From contig CM039126.1 in NCBI GenBank assembly GCA_022036555.1, positions 7,732,079 to 7,796,078 of the forward strand: a DNA stretch of 64,000 bases, given 5' to 3'. Position numbers and translations under genes: made by a program. The stretch comes from Microstegium vimineum. Taxonomy: Eukaryota > Streptophyta > Magnoliopsida > Poales > Poaceae. Positions 47,499 to 59,592 of the stretch are shown piece by piece. Below the pieces are notes generated by a model, which worked only from the letters and a program-made list of their open reading frames with translations, was not told the DNA's origin and searched no databases. The first letter of the stretch is position 1. Each line of letters begins with the position of its first letter.

Positions 47499-48592
47499 TG
47501 CACCTCCACTATATGACATGCCTCTACTCCAAGATAGCAAGGTATAATTGATTGATATATGCATTCATCTTTTGCTAGACTTGTGTAGATCATATAGACA
47601 TCACTCATTTAGGCTCATTCATGAAAGACAAAATGTTTTGTATGTACATATGCTACCACTCTTGTTTCTTTGAATTGTTTGTCCAAGTGGTATCATATGA
47701 TATGTTGATAAGCTTGCAACCTCACATGTTTAGTCTAGAATATTTGCTCTTGTATTTAACCAACATGGATAATATAACCATTTTAATATGTGTGAAAAAG
47801 CTTTTCCATGGTTTAAACCGTGTTAAATATATAGGACAAGTGATCTAGAATGAACTAAATTGCATAATATTCACCCCACTTCTTTTATGAATTGACTTGA
47901 TGAAACTATAACAAGTAAACCCTTTGTGGTAATGTATGACAAAGGGGGAGAGAAAGTGTGATATAAAATATGACCTTAACAAAGGGGGAGAAGTTTGTAA
48001 GAAAGATCAAAGGGGGAGATTTTGAAAGTGAAAAATTAAAATTTGAGCACACAAGTAGGGGGAGCAAGCCTATGAACAAGCTGTTGCATTTGAATGTGCA
48101 TTCACACATATGCTTGCTTGCATTGTATTTCATTCAAAATGATATGCTTGTGTGGTGCATGCTTAGCTATAACCTTGTTTTATGAGTTGATCACTAGCAT
48201 GTATAGGAAGTTAGCTAGATATCCTATATTGTTTAGTTTGTTTAATCAATTGGTATCGAGATAACCATGTTGCTAAGGGTGAAATGAAAGGCGCACTTCG
48301 ATTGGTATCACGCTTCAAAGGTCTTTTCTTAAAACCTTAGCATCATCTCATAGTTTGCTAGTTGTTCACCCCTCCAAAAGTTCTATCTAAGCATGTGTGC
48401 AAAGCTTGATCCTTACTCATAGAAGTGCACACATGTAGGGGGAGTTAACACTATCAAACCAACTTAGAAATGATTGATCACCTTCCTTCATTTTCATACC
48501 TTCCAAGTGGTATCAATCATTTCGGGTTGAAATCAAAATCATATTTCATATCTTTATATCGGGTTGTCATCAATTACCAAAAAGGGAGAGAT
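47499..48592 (+). promoter_or_regulatory. Polypurine-tract region of the inner Sirevirus
   Basis: Non-coding. AAAGGGGGAG repeats at about 47941, 47985 and 48009, with GTAGGGGGAG at about 48056 and 48436. The final AAAAAGGGAGAGAT abuts the 3' LTR and primes plus-strand synthesis. Multiple purine tracts are a known Sirevirus trait. Confidence 0.85.
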
Positions 48593-50598
48593 TGAAGACT
48601 CCATAGTGATTTTGGTAATTGATGAAGCCTAAGTACTAACCTATCTCTTAGTGGTTGAGTAGGTTTAGTACACTAAGGAGAAGTGAGAATGAATAAGTGG
48701 TGGAGCAAGGATGGAAGCTAGGAGAAAGCAAATCAAAAGCTCACACTTGAAGAAGAAGAAGAGAGAAGGAGGAGACCCTAAGAGCTATACAAGGCAAAGG
48801 TTAAGCTAGGGCCTTTTTTTTGGTTTTAGTGATCAAGACACCTAGTGTTTGTGATCACATTTAGGATAAATAACCGTACTATTAAGAGGAGAAAATAGTT
48901 AGTGGTTACAACTATCGAGTGCCATTAGGTTGATCATGATTGCATTGCATATAAAACCTAATGAACATCCCTTGTAAACTTGTTAAAATATGCCAACACA
49001 CGAGCACAAGTGAGTGAAACACTTGGTGGTGGCAAATGAGATCAAGGGGTAAAGTCAGAAGTGAATTCAGAACAAGACAGAGGCTCCAGACCAGTTTGCA
49101 TAGGAGCTCCGGACCAAGGCGAGTGGTCCGATGGCTACTCCTAGCACTGGCTGGCATCAGAAGCGTCGGACCATAGATGAGTGGTCCGGTGGCTCGGTCA
49201 GAGATTCAGCAGAAGACTAAGACAGGCGTCGGACCAGTCGGTATAGTCCGGTGGTCGAGTCCGACGAGGTGGTCCGAAGCTTGGGTGCTCCCTGCGTGAA
49301 ATTGTCAAGACTCGGTGGAGGCTCCGTACCAGACGGCATGGTCCGGTGGTGCAGTCAGAAGGTGAGGTCCGGTGGTCGGGTGCTCACTGGATTCAGGTTG
49401 AAGCTGAGGCAAAAGCGTCAGACGAGGCTCCGGACCAAGGCACCGGACCAAGGCGAGTGGTTCGATGGTGCTATGTTCCTGCGCGCCAACGGTCGAATTC
49501 AAATTGGCGAGACACGTGGTGATCAACGGAGGCTCCGGACCAAGGCGAGTGGTCCGACGGTGTTGTGTTCCTGCGCGCCAACGGTCGAATTCAAATTGGC
49601 GAGACACGTGGTGATCAATGGAGGCGTCGGACCAGAGCGTCGGACCAGGTGCTATGGTCCGGTGGTTGCGCAGAGTGGTCCGACGGTCTGTTTTCAGGCT
49701 GCGAAAAATGCATAACGGCTAGTTCCTTGTGAGGGGCTATTTAAGGTGTTTGGCCGACCCAAGTTCACTCTCTTGCACACCTGGACATTGCATACTCTTT
49801 GTGAGCTTGTGACACACACTCCCACTCATCTCTTAGTTGATTGTTCATCCATTTGAGAGATTTGAGTGCATCAAGTGCATTGCATGAAGTGATTCATCTT
49901 AGTGGCACTTGGGAGTTGATACCGCTGCTAGTTTCTTGTTACTCTTGGTGATTGCCATCACCTAGACGGTTGGAGCAAGCGGTGTGGATTGGAGAAGCTT
50001 GGTGATTGTGCTTCGTCGACCACAAGTGGTGATTGTAAGGGGTTCTTGTGCCTTCCCCACGGGAGATCGCAAAGGTAACTCTAGTGGATTGCTCGTGTCT
50101 TTGAGTGCCCTCATCTTGTGTTGGTTGTGCGGCACCCGGTGACGGGTTTGGCGTGTGATGCCAATTAGCGTGTGAACCTCCAAGTGAGTGAGCCGACACA
50201 ACGAGGATGTAGCTAGTTGGCAAACTAGTGAACCTTGGGTGAAAAATCAAGTGTCAACCTCTTGTTCATCATTGTGATTGATTGGATTGATTGGAGTTCG
50301 CTTGATTGGCTCATTACCTCGACACGGCGGTATTATCACTCTTCCCATCTTTGCATTACCTTATTCATACTTGTCTTAGTATATTAGGTTGTGCCTAGAG
50401 GGCTACTAGACTTGAGTAGGATTTGAGTGATCCTAGAGCTATATTAGGATAGCAATTGTGGTTAGGAGGCTTCGCATCCCTTAGTTTGCTAGTGCAAGTC
50501 GAGCTTCGCCATATTGTAGTCTAACTTGTTGTTGAGTTTGTCTTAAGTTTCCAATTTAGGCTATTCATCCCCCTCTAGCCTTGGGATAGGACCTTTCA
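48593..50598 (+). repeat. 3' LTR of the inner Sirevirus (2006 bp)
   Basis: Direct copy of 40209-42215. Unusually it is followed by primer-site sequence instead of a target duplication. Confidence 0.93.
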
Positions 50599-50616
50599 AG
50601 TGGTATCGGAGCTTGG
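50599..50616 (+). other. Second copy of the primer-site segment after the 3' LTR
   Basis: AGTGGTATCGGAGCTTGG is identical to 42216-42233, the segment just inside the 5' LTR. Identity ends at 50616, and the next base already belongs to the outer element's pol. This shows that another internal region once followed this LTR. Confidence 0.88.
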
Positions 50617-50760
50617 CGGATATCACACTAGTGGGATTTAGAAGCAAAGAGCAATTGGCGGATATTTTCACAAAACCACTCGATGAGACAACCTTTTGTA
50701 GGTTGAGAAACGAGTTGAATGTGCTTGATCACTCTAACTTCACTAAAAAAATGATCTTGT
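50617..50760 (+). pseudogene. Outer Sirevirus pol C-terminus (end of RNase H)
   Basis: DITLVGFRSKEQLADIFTKPLDETTF then RLRNELNVLDHSNF is the normal C-terminal end of Copia pol, differing from the inner copy at many residues. It is the continuation of the integrase that stopped at 40208, minus the whole reverse transcriptase. Confidence 0.85.
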
Positions 50761-53510
50761 GTGAACCAACCATGCATTCATATGTAACATAACATGTTTA
50801 ATTTAGTAATGCACATAGGCTTGGCTAACGCGGTTAAGATAACCGCCCTCAAAGCATGTTACAAAACTTAAACACAGTTTAAACTTGCAAGCAACCTAGA
50901 TTCAAATTCCAAGTAATGCATTGCATTTGCATGTGTTGTTTGTCGTTTCTTTTCGGTTAAGTTTGAGCATCCGCTGGTTTCGTCCACTTAGGGGAGCATT
51001 CCAAGCTCAAGTTATTACTATACCCCTCTTGTGGCCCTATGATGTCTCCTTGCGCTTCCATCCGACTATTTTGAGCTAAAAACTAGTCTAAAGCCTATGG
51101 CAAACTATTTGGAAATGAGAGTTTGAGAGATGGTTCCCATATCAAGTCCAATCAGGTGTTATTTGCCTCTTATTGGGATTAGGACTTGGTTGGGAGAAAG
51201 GCGCAAAAATCGGATTTGAAAAACAGTTTCGAAAACCCATCGGACGCTGCCGATGGATGCTTGGATCCCTCTGCCTCAGCGTCCGTCGCGATTGTCTGCA
51301 TAGAAAACCGCTCGGCTAAGGGGCGTCGGACGCTCCCCAGCGTCCGTCGCATGGGCGTCAGATGCGCCTGATGCGTCTAGGTGCCCTCTGGACCCTTACT
51401 GTTGGGGCGACGGACGCTAGGGTCCAGTGTCGGTTGGACCGCGTCGGAGCATCCGTCGCCACATAACAGAGCGTATATGTTCTCTTTCTCATCCCCTTCT
51501 TCCTCGGTCGGTTTTTCTACTGATCCGTACGCCGCCGTTTGTCATTCTCTCCACCGCCACCCTAGCTCTCCTCGCTTGCCCACGCTATCGCCGCCCCTTG
51601 CCGGACTCTCTCCTTGCCGGTGAGCCCCAGCCCCTGCGCCGCCGCCACACCTCCTTTCATCCCCTCTACGCGTGCGATTTGGCCACGCAGAGGCCCTCTG
51701 TGCGCCGCCGTGGTGCTGTTTTCGAAGGGCTCTCCATCCAATCTCCCGAGCAGAGGTCCTCCTTGGGTTTTGATGTGAATTGGGTTCCCGATTTTCCGTC
51801 AGTTCAAGATAACTATCGATTTGGTCGGAGAGAGACACACTGATCCGGCTTCAGATCACAAAGACCGAACCCTGCAACCTTAGCACCATGTCTCCTCTGG
51901 TTATCAACCGTATCACAATCTAGTTGACCTCGCCAAGAAGGCTAATCCCTGCTGCGAATCGAAGAACACAAGCAAGAACAGGATAAAATGCAACTCAAGT
52001 GAAGTGACAATTGCAGATATTTGATTTAGATCATGAATGTGGGGTTTCACAAACCGAAAACAGTGAATGTTCGACAACAGATTGATCTAAAGCAAAACCC
52101 AAACCCTAATGTAGGTGGCGGCTGCTGGTTATATGGTCTAAGGGGAATCCTAGGGCACCCACTCACGTCCCTAAGGTGGGCCAACTCGTTACAAAGCCCA
52201 ACGGTCGAAAAGACGACAACGCAGCGTCTGGACACTGGACGTCCAATTGTTTCGATGATTCCCGTTGACTCTGAAGGAATTTTGATATGAAACCAATTGG
52301 GTTTGTTTCCTTATCAAATTATATTTCCATTCATATTTTTTTCATAAAAAATGGAGTCCGTATGCGACCTGGGCATCCGTTTTACCATTGACTGCTCCTG
52401 AAACCCGAGATGGACTCTAACTCAAATTGGATTGGGCCTCCAACTTGGGTTGGACGACCTTGCTGCCCTCCTAAGGTGGTGGCCAAGGAGGAGGACGTCT
52501 TAGACCATCTTTGGGGTGTTCTCCACATGTTTGGGATGTGGTCCTACTTTGGCCAGGGTCCCAAGGTTGCATAACAAGCCCAAGACGACGTCGTAATATC
52601 ATGCAGAGATAGTAGCTGATTGTCAGGATGATTGGAAGACCTTGCCGACATGATATTGAGGTGGAACCAGATCTATTTGAGAGATTATCAAATAAGCTTT
52701 TCATCAAGTCCTCATTGATCTCAATTGCACTCCGGATGGATGAGTTATGACCATCCCAATAAAGCGATGTTGGGCTCCCAACGAACCGAACGTTGAACTT
52801 TGAAGACCTTGCACATTGAGACATGTTTGTATCTACAAGCAAATATTGACATATACATGTGGAACCAAGTGAGTTGTACCAAGAACCATTGTGTAAATGT
52901 AGGAATGAGCTCACCTTGTAATCTATGGTTGTGGTTGTATCCGAAAGTGTCATGTCCTCATCAGTATTCATCTCTTCTCACGTGCACTAAGGTGAAGCCT
53001 CACTGCATTTCCCCTTTGACCAAACCCCAATTCAAATCCTAGTGTTTGTGATCAATTTCTCCTCCATGGACTGCCATCTAAACCTAATTCCACTCAATTC
53101 CCTCTTGTTTAGGTTGTGGATTGATTGACATTGACCGAGGATCTCATCTCATTTCTTGTTTTCGCGTGTGTTGAGGTATAGTTTCAGATTCGATCTAGTG
53201 CTTATCTCATTCATGCTTCTCGATAGATTTCTCTTATCTCTAGATATATGCTTATATGTTGTATACCCTTTCTACCTCTATCGTGCAGCGGGTCAGAGGT
53301 TTGCTTTTGGCAGTGACAGTGAACTCGGGGCAAAGCCCGCAAGTATGGAACAAGGCAAAGCCTCGAGAGGTCAGTCCAGGGCTTTGAGAGCCACTCTTAC
53401 ATATTGATTGAGGCAAAGGGTTGATCAGTGTCAGTGGATTTCTTTGGGGTATTCTTGATTGACAGTTGATCGTCAGTGACAATTGTCAGTGGTTCTTCCC
53501 GTGCCCAGCA
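50761..53510. other. Outer Sirevirus spacer with unresolved insertions
   Basis: 51180-51480 has GCGTCCGTCG-type motifs like the outer LTR. 51840-53040 differs in composition, has no coding sequence I recognise, and may be part of another retroelement; I cannot place its borders. Confidence 0.35.
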
Positions 53511-56178
53511 ATGGCACGTACAAAGAATGCCGGCCCTATTCCCGGTAGTGGTGGTGACCCTCCACCTCCACAGCATCCACCCACTGATCGGGGAAAGGGC
53601 AAGGCGAAGCTTGTGTCGAAAAAGCAGAAGAGGCCTCTAATGGATCCAGCAGCAACAGCTATTGCAGCGGTCGAGGCATCAGAGTTGGTTGAGCAGGGTG
53701 GACGTCGCACCGGCTTGAGGATAGGCTCATCTCCTCGCCGTGGAGCGTGTCATGAGTCCCCCTCTTGAGCTGAGATATAGACAGAGCCCGAGCCCCCAGA
53801 GGCTATAGAGGAAGACGAGGCTGAGCAGTTCGGGCTCTCGCCTCTTGGTGCCACCTAGGCCTGATGGTCCGAGGTGCAATGACAAACCTCCACCTCGACC
53901 ACATCTACCAGACCTAGTGAGGTACCTGGTCCGTGCTCTTTCAGCGAAGCAGATCTAGGACATGTGGTTCGTGGATTTTCAGACTTGGTTCCCTGCTTGT
54001 CGTGACCCCCATGCCGGAGATCACTTCTACACCACTCTCCATCAGGACTTCTACCGTGGGTACGTTGAGATAGCTGCACCGATCTGAGCACACAGAGTAT
54101 GCCCCCTCCAGTCTATTATTGATGTCAGCGGCCTAGAGATTGCCCAGCACTTACAGTACCTACAGAGGTTGACCGGGCTGATCGACCATGCCAACAACTA
54201 CCAGGAGGACTGGGTGAGACAGTTCTATGCCTTGCTGTGGGTCTCTCTAGACCATGCGTTTGGATTCAGAGGACGATACATCTAGATCTACGCCACCAGG
54301 TCCAGGGATATCTTCCACTTGGAGGCCTCGAACACTCGTATTCACACCCTGTGTTACGGTGATCAGGAGGCCCCTCGACGTCCTCACGACGGCACGGTAC
54401 CACCGACTAACTTTGTACGACCTTGCTTATTACAGCCGTTCGGAGACGGGTCTAGTCGCCGCCCGTGTGACCTCATGTCGACTGTCCGTGTTCTAAATGA
54501 GGTACTCAGGCATACACTTCTTCCCAGAGTAGGAGCCCGAGAGACACTGACATGACTCCAGCTATGGCTCTTAGCTCACTTGGTTAGGATGGAGAAGTTT
54601 GATATCTAGGATTTGCTCAGTGAGATGGAGGACATTATTGCAGCAGGTTTCAGAGGTCACTGTCAGCTTCAATATGCGCACTGGATTTCCTACCTGTTGA
54701 TTGCTCGTAGCGAGTCAGTTGTACTTCTTACCACTCTCACTCGCTCAGCCACAGTCTTTCCAGAGTACAACATGTCTCAGCTTGTTACTCACAGTGGCAG
54801 AGGACGTGTCAGACGTGGATAGGGTCCTCACACACGACAGACCAACATCTTGCCAGACACAGAGGAGCGGCAGGATGCTGCGGTCCAGGGGATAGCTGAG
54901 TCAGAGCTCGCCGACCTTGACACCCATCTAGAGGGCGATGCTTACCGAGAGGACCTACCCTCAGACAGTTCTGATGAGGACTACCGACCGATTCTAGAGT
55001 ATGTACCTCGGTCACATGACCACGAGGCCGGTGGGTCTGGTTTAGCTCTAGCTCTAGCCTCAGGCTCTTCAGAGGCCACCCTCCTTTCCATCCTCTCTAC
55101 GATGCAGGAGGAGCAGTCAAGGCAGGCAGAGGAGCAGAGAAGAGAGGCAGAGGAGGTCAGGAGGCTAGCAGCTCAGCAGTTGGTAGCACAGGCTCAGTCA
55201 CAGGCTAGATAGGACGAGTTCCAGCTGCAGTTTCTAGCTTACCAGAGGCAGCAGATTGAGATCCAGCGACAGCAGACAGAGCTACTTAGTCGACTTCTCA
55301 GTTCTAGCTCTGGACCCACGTAGACACCACGGTTTGGGCTGGCCAGGTCCTCTCAGCAAGAGTTCACTTCTTAGCCTGAGCCTTCTCCAGTGGTGGTTCC
55401 GACTCCAGCGTTACCGTCCTGTGTACAACAGAGTCAACCACCAGCTTCATCGGTTTACCAGACGCCGATGACATAGGTGTCTTCTTGGTTAGCCTCCCCG
55501 GGTGAGTTTTGTACTGGGTTCACACCTTCCCGGGGCGCTACCATTGAGGAGGCCACACGTGACCTGACAGCCTCCAATAGAGAGTTGACTGGTGAGGACT
55601 CTCCAGTCTTAGCAGGACTTGACACTCAGCCGACAGAGGTTCCTCCACCGACGATGGGAACCCACTTGTCTTTAGTTGCCTCGTCGGAGGTTGGACCAGA
55701 CTGCTCTGCTCAGATAGTGACCACCCCTCCTATTATTGTTGTCACCACAGATGCTACGATAGTTGTCTCAGAGGCAGTTTAGACAGGGGAGTTAGAGGCA
55801 CCTGCAGAGTCTCAAGGTTAGCCGGTAGAGGTTGCAGCAGCAGTTACACTTTTAGAGCTTGCAGTGACACCTCCTTCCCAGCCTCGACACTCGCCGGGTC
55901 GTTGAGCCCGCTCCTACAGAGGCAGGACCGTCAGAGGCTCCAGTTCAGACCGTCACACCCTCAGAGCCTCAAGGGGAGTTAGGAGAGTCAGTAGCAGCCT
56001 GTCAGACAACAGCTCTTGCCACCGAGTCTACCTCAGCTCAGCCTACCTAGACCACTTCACAATCAGTGCTAGCTACAGAGGGTCAGGCAGATGACGGCAA
56101 TGACTCGAGTCCAGACTACACTCAGTTCGACTTACGTCCTCGCGACCCAACTGCTCCACCTCCGGATGCTCAGTAGCT
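53511..56178 (+). pseudogene. Degraded ORF in the env position of the outer Sirevirus
   Basis: Some Sireviruses carry an extra ORF between pol and the 3' LTR, sometimes called env-like; the function is unproven. This one starts MARTKNAGPIPG, with a basic KGKAKLVSKKQKR stretch. After a frameshift near 53770-53850 a single frame runs to about 55820. It has a folded-looking middle part (53870-54800) and a Gln/Glu-rich helical part (55100-55300: EEQSRQAEEQRREAEEVRR). That frame is broken by TAG at 53956, 54283, 54607, 54820, 55210, 55321, 55372, 55474, 55780 and 55819, and by TGA at 54085 and 54553. I see no clear membrane segment. It is not translatable as a whole. Confidence 0.75.
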
Positions 56179-56652
56179 TTTTGGTGCTAGACGCCAAAGG
56201 GGGGAGAAAGGGTAGTAGTCGAGTATCAGAGATAGGGGGAGGGATTTGGTTCTTACTTATGTGATTTATTTCCCCGTACTCATGCATCATGTCTACTCTT
56301 ATGCATTGTATATATGTGTGATGCGTGTGCTTGTGAGATACTTGTGTGTGACATACTCTTGTTCTTCACTAATATATGTTTGTGAGTTGTCACTTGATCA
56401 TGATATGTCTATGCTTGAATGTCAATGCTTTCGCGACATACTTCGATATATATTTGAGCATATCATGAGTTACTCCATTTCTATTTCATATACATTGAGT
56501 ACCATTTGTGACTTGGCTAGGATGAGCAAGTTTCATTTACTACTATTCACTAACCCTTGCTCACTCTATCCAAGTCATTTGAAATCCTAACCTTCAACTC
56601 TTATATCTTATACTCGAGGATTATTGTCGTCAATCACCAAAAAGGGGGAGAT
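56179..56652 (+). promoter_or_regulatory. Purine tracts before the outer 3' LTR
   Basis: AAAGGGGGGAGAAAGG (about 56198) and ATAGGGGGAGGGA (about 56231), then AAAAAGGGGGAGAT directly against the LTR at 56653. The stretch between is non-coding. Confidence 0.8.
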
Positions 56653-58134
56653 TGAAGAATCATGGCCCTATTGGTTTCGGTGATTAACGACATTGTTGGA
56701 TTATTATGGCTAATGTATGTTTTACAGAGGCTATGCGTAGCTTAGCCATAGTGATCAATGTGAGTGGGCATCAATGGTTATCTCTAAGCCCCCAAGATGG
56801 ATATCATTTTTCAGATTTCAAAGAGACATGATGAAGACCCTAGAGTGATAGGTCTAAGTGCCATAAGGAGATGAAGGACACTTAGTATAGATAGGGCTTT
56901 ATTTTATCTTTGACCGTACTATCAAGAGGGGTTTGGGTTAGTAGCTTGACTTAGGAGAGATTCATGACTTAGGTGTGGTGCACACTTGACAACCTTAGCT
57001 CTAAGCAAGCCTATGGTGACCGTAAGATAGCCTAGAACAACTCTCATATTCATTGCGACGAAAACCGAAGTTGAGAGAGCAGCTTTCTAGGCGTCGGACG
57101 CTGAAGTCCTAGGCAATGGACGATGTACGTCATGTCAGACGCTAGCGCTGGACCCTAGGGTTTTCCCTCAGAGCGTCCGTCGGCCATACAGAGAGTTCCA
57201 GAGAGGCTCGAGTTGTGACGGACGCGTCCGTTGGCAAAACGGCAGACGCTGTCGAGTGTCCGTCGATTTAATTTCTAGAAACCCGAGAGGAATGAGTTTG
57301 CGTCGGATGCTGGGGTGCAGCGTCCGTCGCCAAGCGATGGAGCGTCCGTCGGGCAAGGGTTTGAACAGCAACTAGCCGTTGGGGCTTGCGACGGCGCGTC
57401 CGTGGCCAACTTAAAAGCTGATTTTGAGCTGCCCGTGGGCTGGTTGTGTGTGGGGGTATTTATACCCCATCACTTGCCTTCCCAACCTGTCTTTGCTCAT
57501 TTGGATAGCTGAAAAACACCTTGTGAGGGTGGGGAAGAGAGCAAGAGCCATAGTAAGAGAGATTCGCGAATCCATCCATCAATTCTCTCTCTCTAGTTCA
57601 TCCAAGAGTTCAAGACCCAAGCTTGTTACTCTTGGTGATCGACATCACCTAGACGGTCCAGTGGTGCTCGGAGGAAGGTGATCGCCGGAAGGATTGTCGA
57701 CGGCCCTTCTCCATCGACTTGTGATCGGTTGTGGGCGTTTCACCGAGCCGGAGTGGCAAAGAACCGGCCCGTAGAGAGCACTCATCCCTTGCACAGGATT
57801 GAGGGGGAGCAATACCTTGCGAGGTGCTCCAACGAGGACTAGGGGGAGTGTCGACTTCTCGATACCTCACCAAAACATCATCGTGTCAAGAATTTCTATC
57901 GCTAGCTCTTTACTTTACGCATTTACATTCTGCACTTGTTCTTAAGCTTTCTACTAGAATTGTGTAGAGTGTTCTACCTTTCTATGCCTTGCTATGCCTT
58001 GCTACCGCTTTCTAGCTAGGACACACTACTGGTAGGCATTAGGGGGTGATTGACATTTGTTTAGGATTTCATATTTGCTTTAGAAACTTGAAATAAGCCT
58101 AATTCACCCCCTCTTGAACATCTTGATCCTTTCA
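56653..58134 (+). repeat. 3' LTR of the outer Sirevirus (1482 bp)
   Basis: TGAAGAATCATGG...GATCCTTTCA, a direct copy of 31293-32828; followed by target copy CTCCA. Confidence 0.93.
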
Positions 58135-58660
58135 CTCCAACATGAGGCCAAGGAGGTCGCTTCCGTAGCCCCTCGTCTCCTTCGCAGCGGCAAGGCGGTC
58201 ACCGATGATGGCCATGAGCGTGCCCTGCACCATGCGCTCGAGCTGCTAGCAGCGCACGTTGGCCTTGGTGGGCACACACTGCATGCCCGACACGCGCACG
58301 TTGTAGAAGGAGGCAAAAGCGATGAAATGGAGCTCCTGTTGCGCTAGGAACACCTCCTTCCCCTACCGGTAGCTGCGTTCGAACGCCATGTGCGAGATGA
58401 TGTCGGCGGTGAGCTCCATAAACTGCTATCCTACACCCACCGCCACCCTGGTCACGGCGGCGCGCGCCTCCCGCGTCCGGATCATCTCTGCCGCACACGC
58501 CACCATCGTACCCGTCATCAACTTGAGCTTGGTGAACGCCGGGTGCACGACGCGACGGCGGTGCGACCAGTCAACAGTCATCGTTGTTGGCGAAGATGAG
58601 GCCCATGCCTGTCAGGGACAGTATGGTGGGGCTCGGGTCCGTCTTGCCGTACAGTTCGTC
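58135..58660 (-). pseudogene. CYP709-like P450 copy 2, 5' part (exon 2 only)
   Basis: Minus strand. It matches copy 3 from KTDPEP through the HRRRVVHPAF-like region, ELTADIISH, VFLAQQEL, PTKANVR and GTLMAIIGDRL to SDLLGLMLE, where the retroelement interrupts. Upstream homology ends at about 58660, so exon 1 and the start are lost. Three in-frame TAG codons (SYR-stop-GKEV, RC-stop-QLE, VG-stop-QFM) replace CAG, TGG and CAG of copy 3. It is the other half of 30513-31292. Confidence 0.92.
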
Positions 58661-59347
58661 TTCCCCTCCCATCCATGTCTCTGCCTTTCCCATCTTTTAC
58701 TGTTTGTGTCCATGTCTCTTCCCCTCCCTGCAATTGATTCCTGCGCCAGTGACCTCTCGTCTCCCGTATCCATGAAAGCTATAAATAGCCTCTTCCGCCG
58801 TTAGTCACAGAGCTTAGAACAATCACAACTCGCTGCCCCCTAAACTTTTCCATCCCAGAGCCTTGCGCGCACAAGTCTCAAGGAGAGTAGGAGCCTCCGA
58901 AACATCTGTTGTCGACGAGTTCATCTGCACGGATGAAGACCACAATCATGTTTTTGGGAGTGCAATTGCACGTCTACACGCTTCATCTCGCTTCGTCTAC
59001 CACGTCTACACGCTTCGTCTACCATGTCTACTTGCTTCGTCCACCACGTCTACTCGCCTCTTCTTCCTCATCTACTCAGTGACGTAAAGATCAGCACTGC
59101 GACCCTCTTTGCACTGCATCGAGCGGGACGACTACATCATCAGACGCTATGACGACTAGCGTAACCGGTAACACCGTTGGGTATGCTACTGGATCACCTT
59201 AGTTTTGTACCATGCTATTAATCGCTAGTATTGTCTACACATATGCTGCTGTAAATTCACATGAGCACTTTCTTGATGTCACTGAACTTTTTAATTATCG
59301 CTATTTTCTGGATTAAATTACTCGTTAAATTACCTAATATTCCAACA
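58661..59347 (+). mobile_element. LTR fragment, probably the family starting at 63403
   Basis: It contains a TATA box (CTATAAATAG, about 58779), a leader-like GC-rich part, an imperfect repeat of CGTCTACACGCTTCGTCTACC (about 58970-59055), and ends AATATTCCAACA as LTRs do. The beginning is truncated against the P450 remnant. GAGAGTAGGAGCCTCCGAAAC resembles GAGAGCAGGTGCCTCCGGAAC near 63909. Confidence 0.5.
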
Positions 59348-59592
59348 ATGCCAATTGACGTGAGATTGATAAAATAATTTTTTCTTTGTACCCATCAAGA
59401 TAAAGACGAAAAGACAATGTGCGAAGTTGCAATCTCAGTGGCCGACTTAGTACCGCATCTGCTTTTTTATTTACTTTTAACTAGATTGGTAGTCCCCGTA
59501 GGTAATGCTTGATGTTATCCACCACTGTGAGCTAATTGGCGTGGTAATTTTTGGGCACCACTCTCACAATGTGGAAGGCCTAGTCCTCTCTA

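Larger units (their letters stand above)
40209..50598 (+). mobile_element. Inner Sirevirus-type Copia retrotransposon, about 10.4 kb, young
   Basis: Structure: LTR, primer site, gag, protease, integrase, reverse transcriptase, RNase H, a 1.1-kb non-coding stretch with repeated AAAGGGGGAGA purine tracts, then LTR. The 2007- and 2006-bp LTRs are nearly identical, so insertion is recent compared with the outer element. GTTAT precedes it (40204-40208), but no such copy follows it; the right side runs into a second primer-site sequence. Coding regions carry several stops and frameshifts, so it is non-autonomous as it stands. Confidence 0.93.
31293..58134 (+). mobile_element. Outer Sirevirus-type Copia retrotransposon, nested and decayed, inserted in P450 copy 2
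   Basis: It starts TGAAGAAT and ends CCTTTCA. CTCCA precedes it (31288-31292) and follows it (58135-58139), a perfect 5-bp target duplication. Own parts: 5' LTR, Met-tRNA primer site, gag start, integrase region, a RNase H tail, a degraded ORF in the env position, purine tracts and 3' LTR. Foreign parts inside: a truncated CACTA element (33719-39157) and a younger Sirevirus (40209-50598). The long LTRs, primer site, repeated purine tracts and 3' ORF support Sirevirus/Maximus. The reverse transcriptase is missing, so it is dead. Confidence 0.93.
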
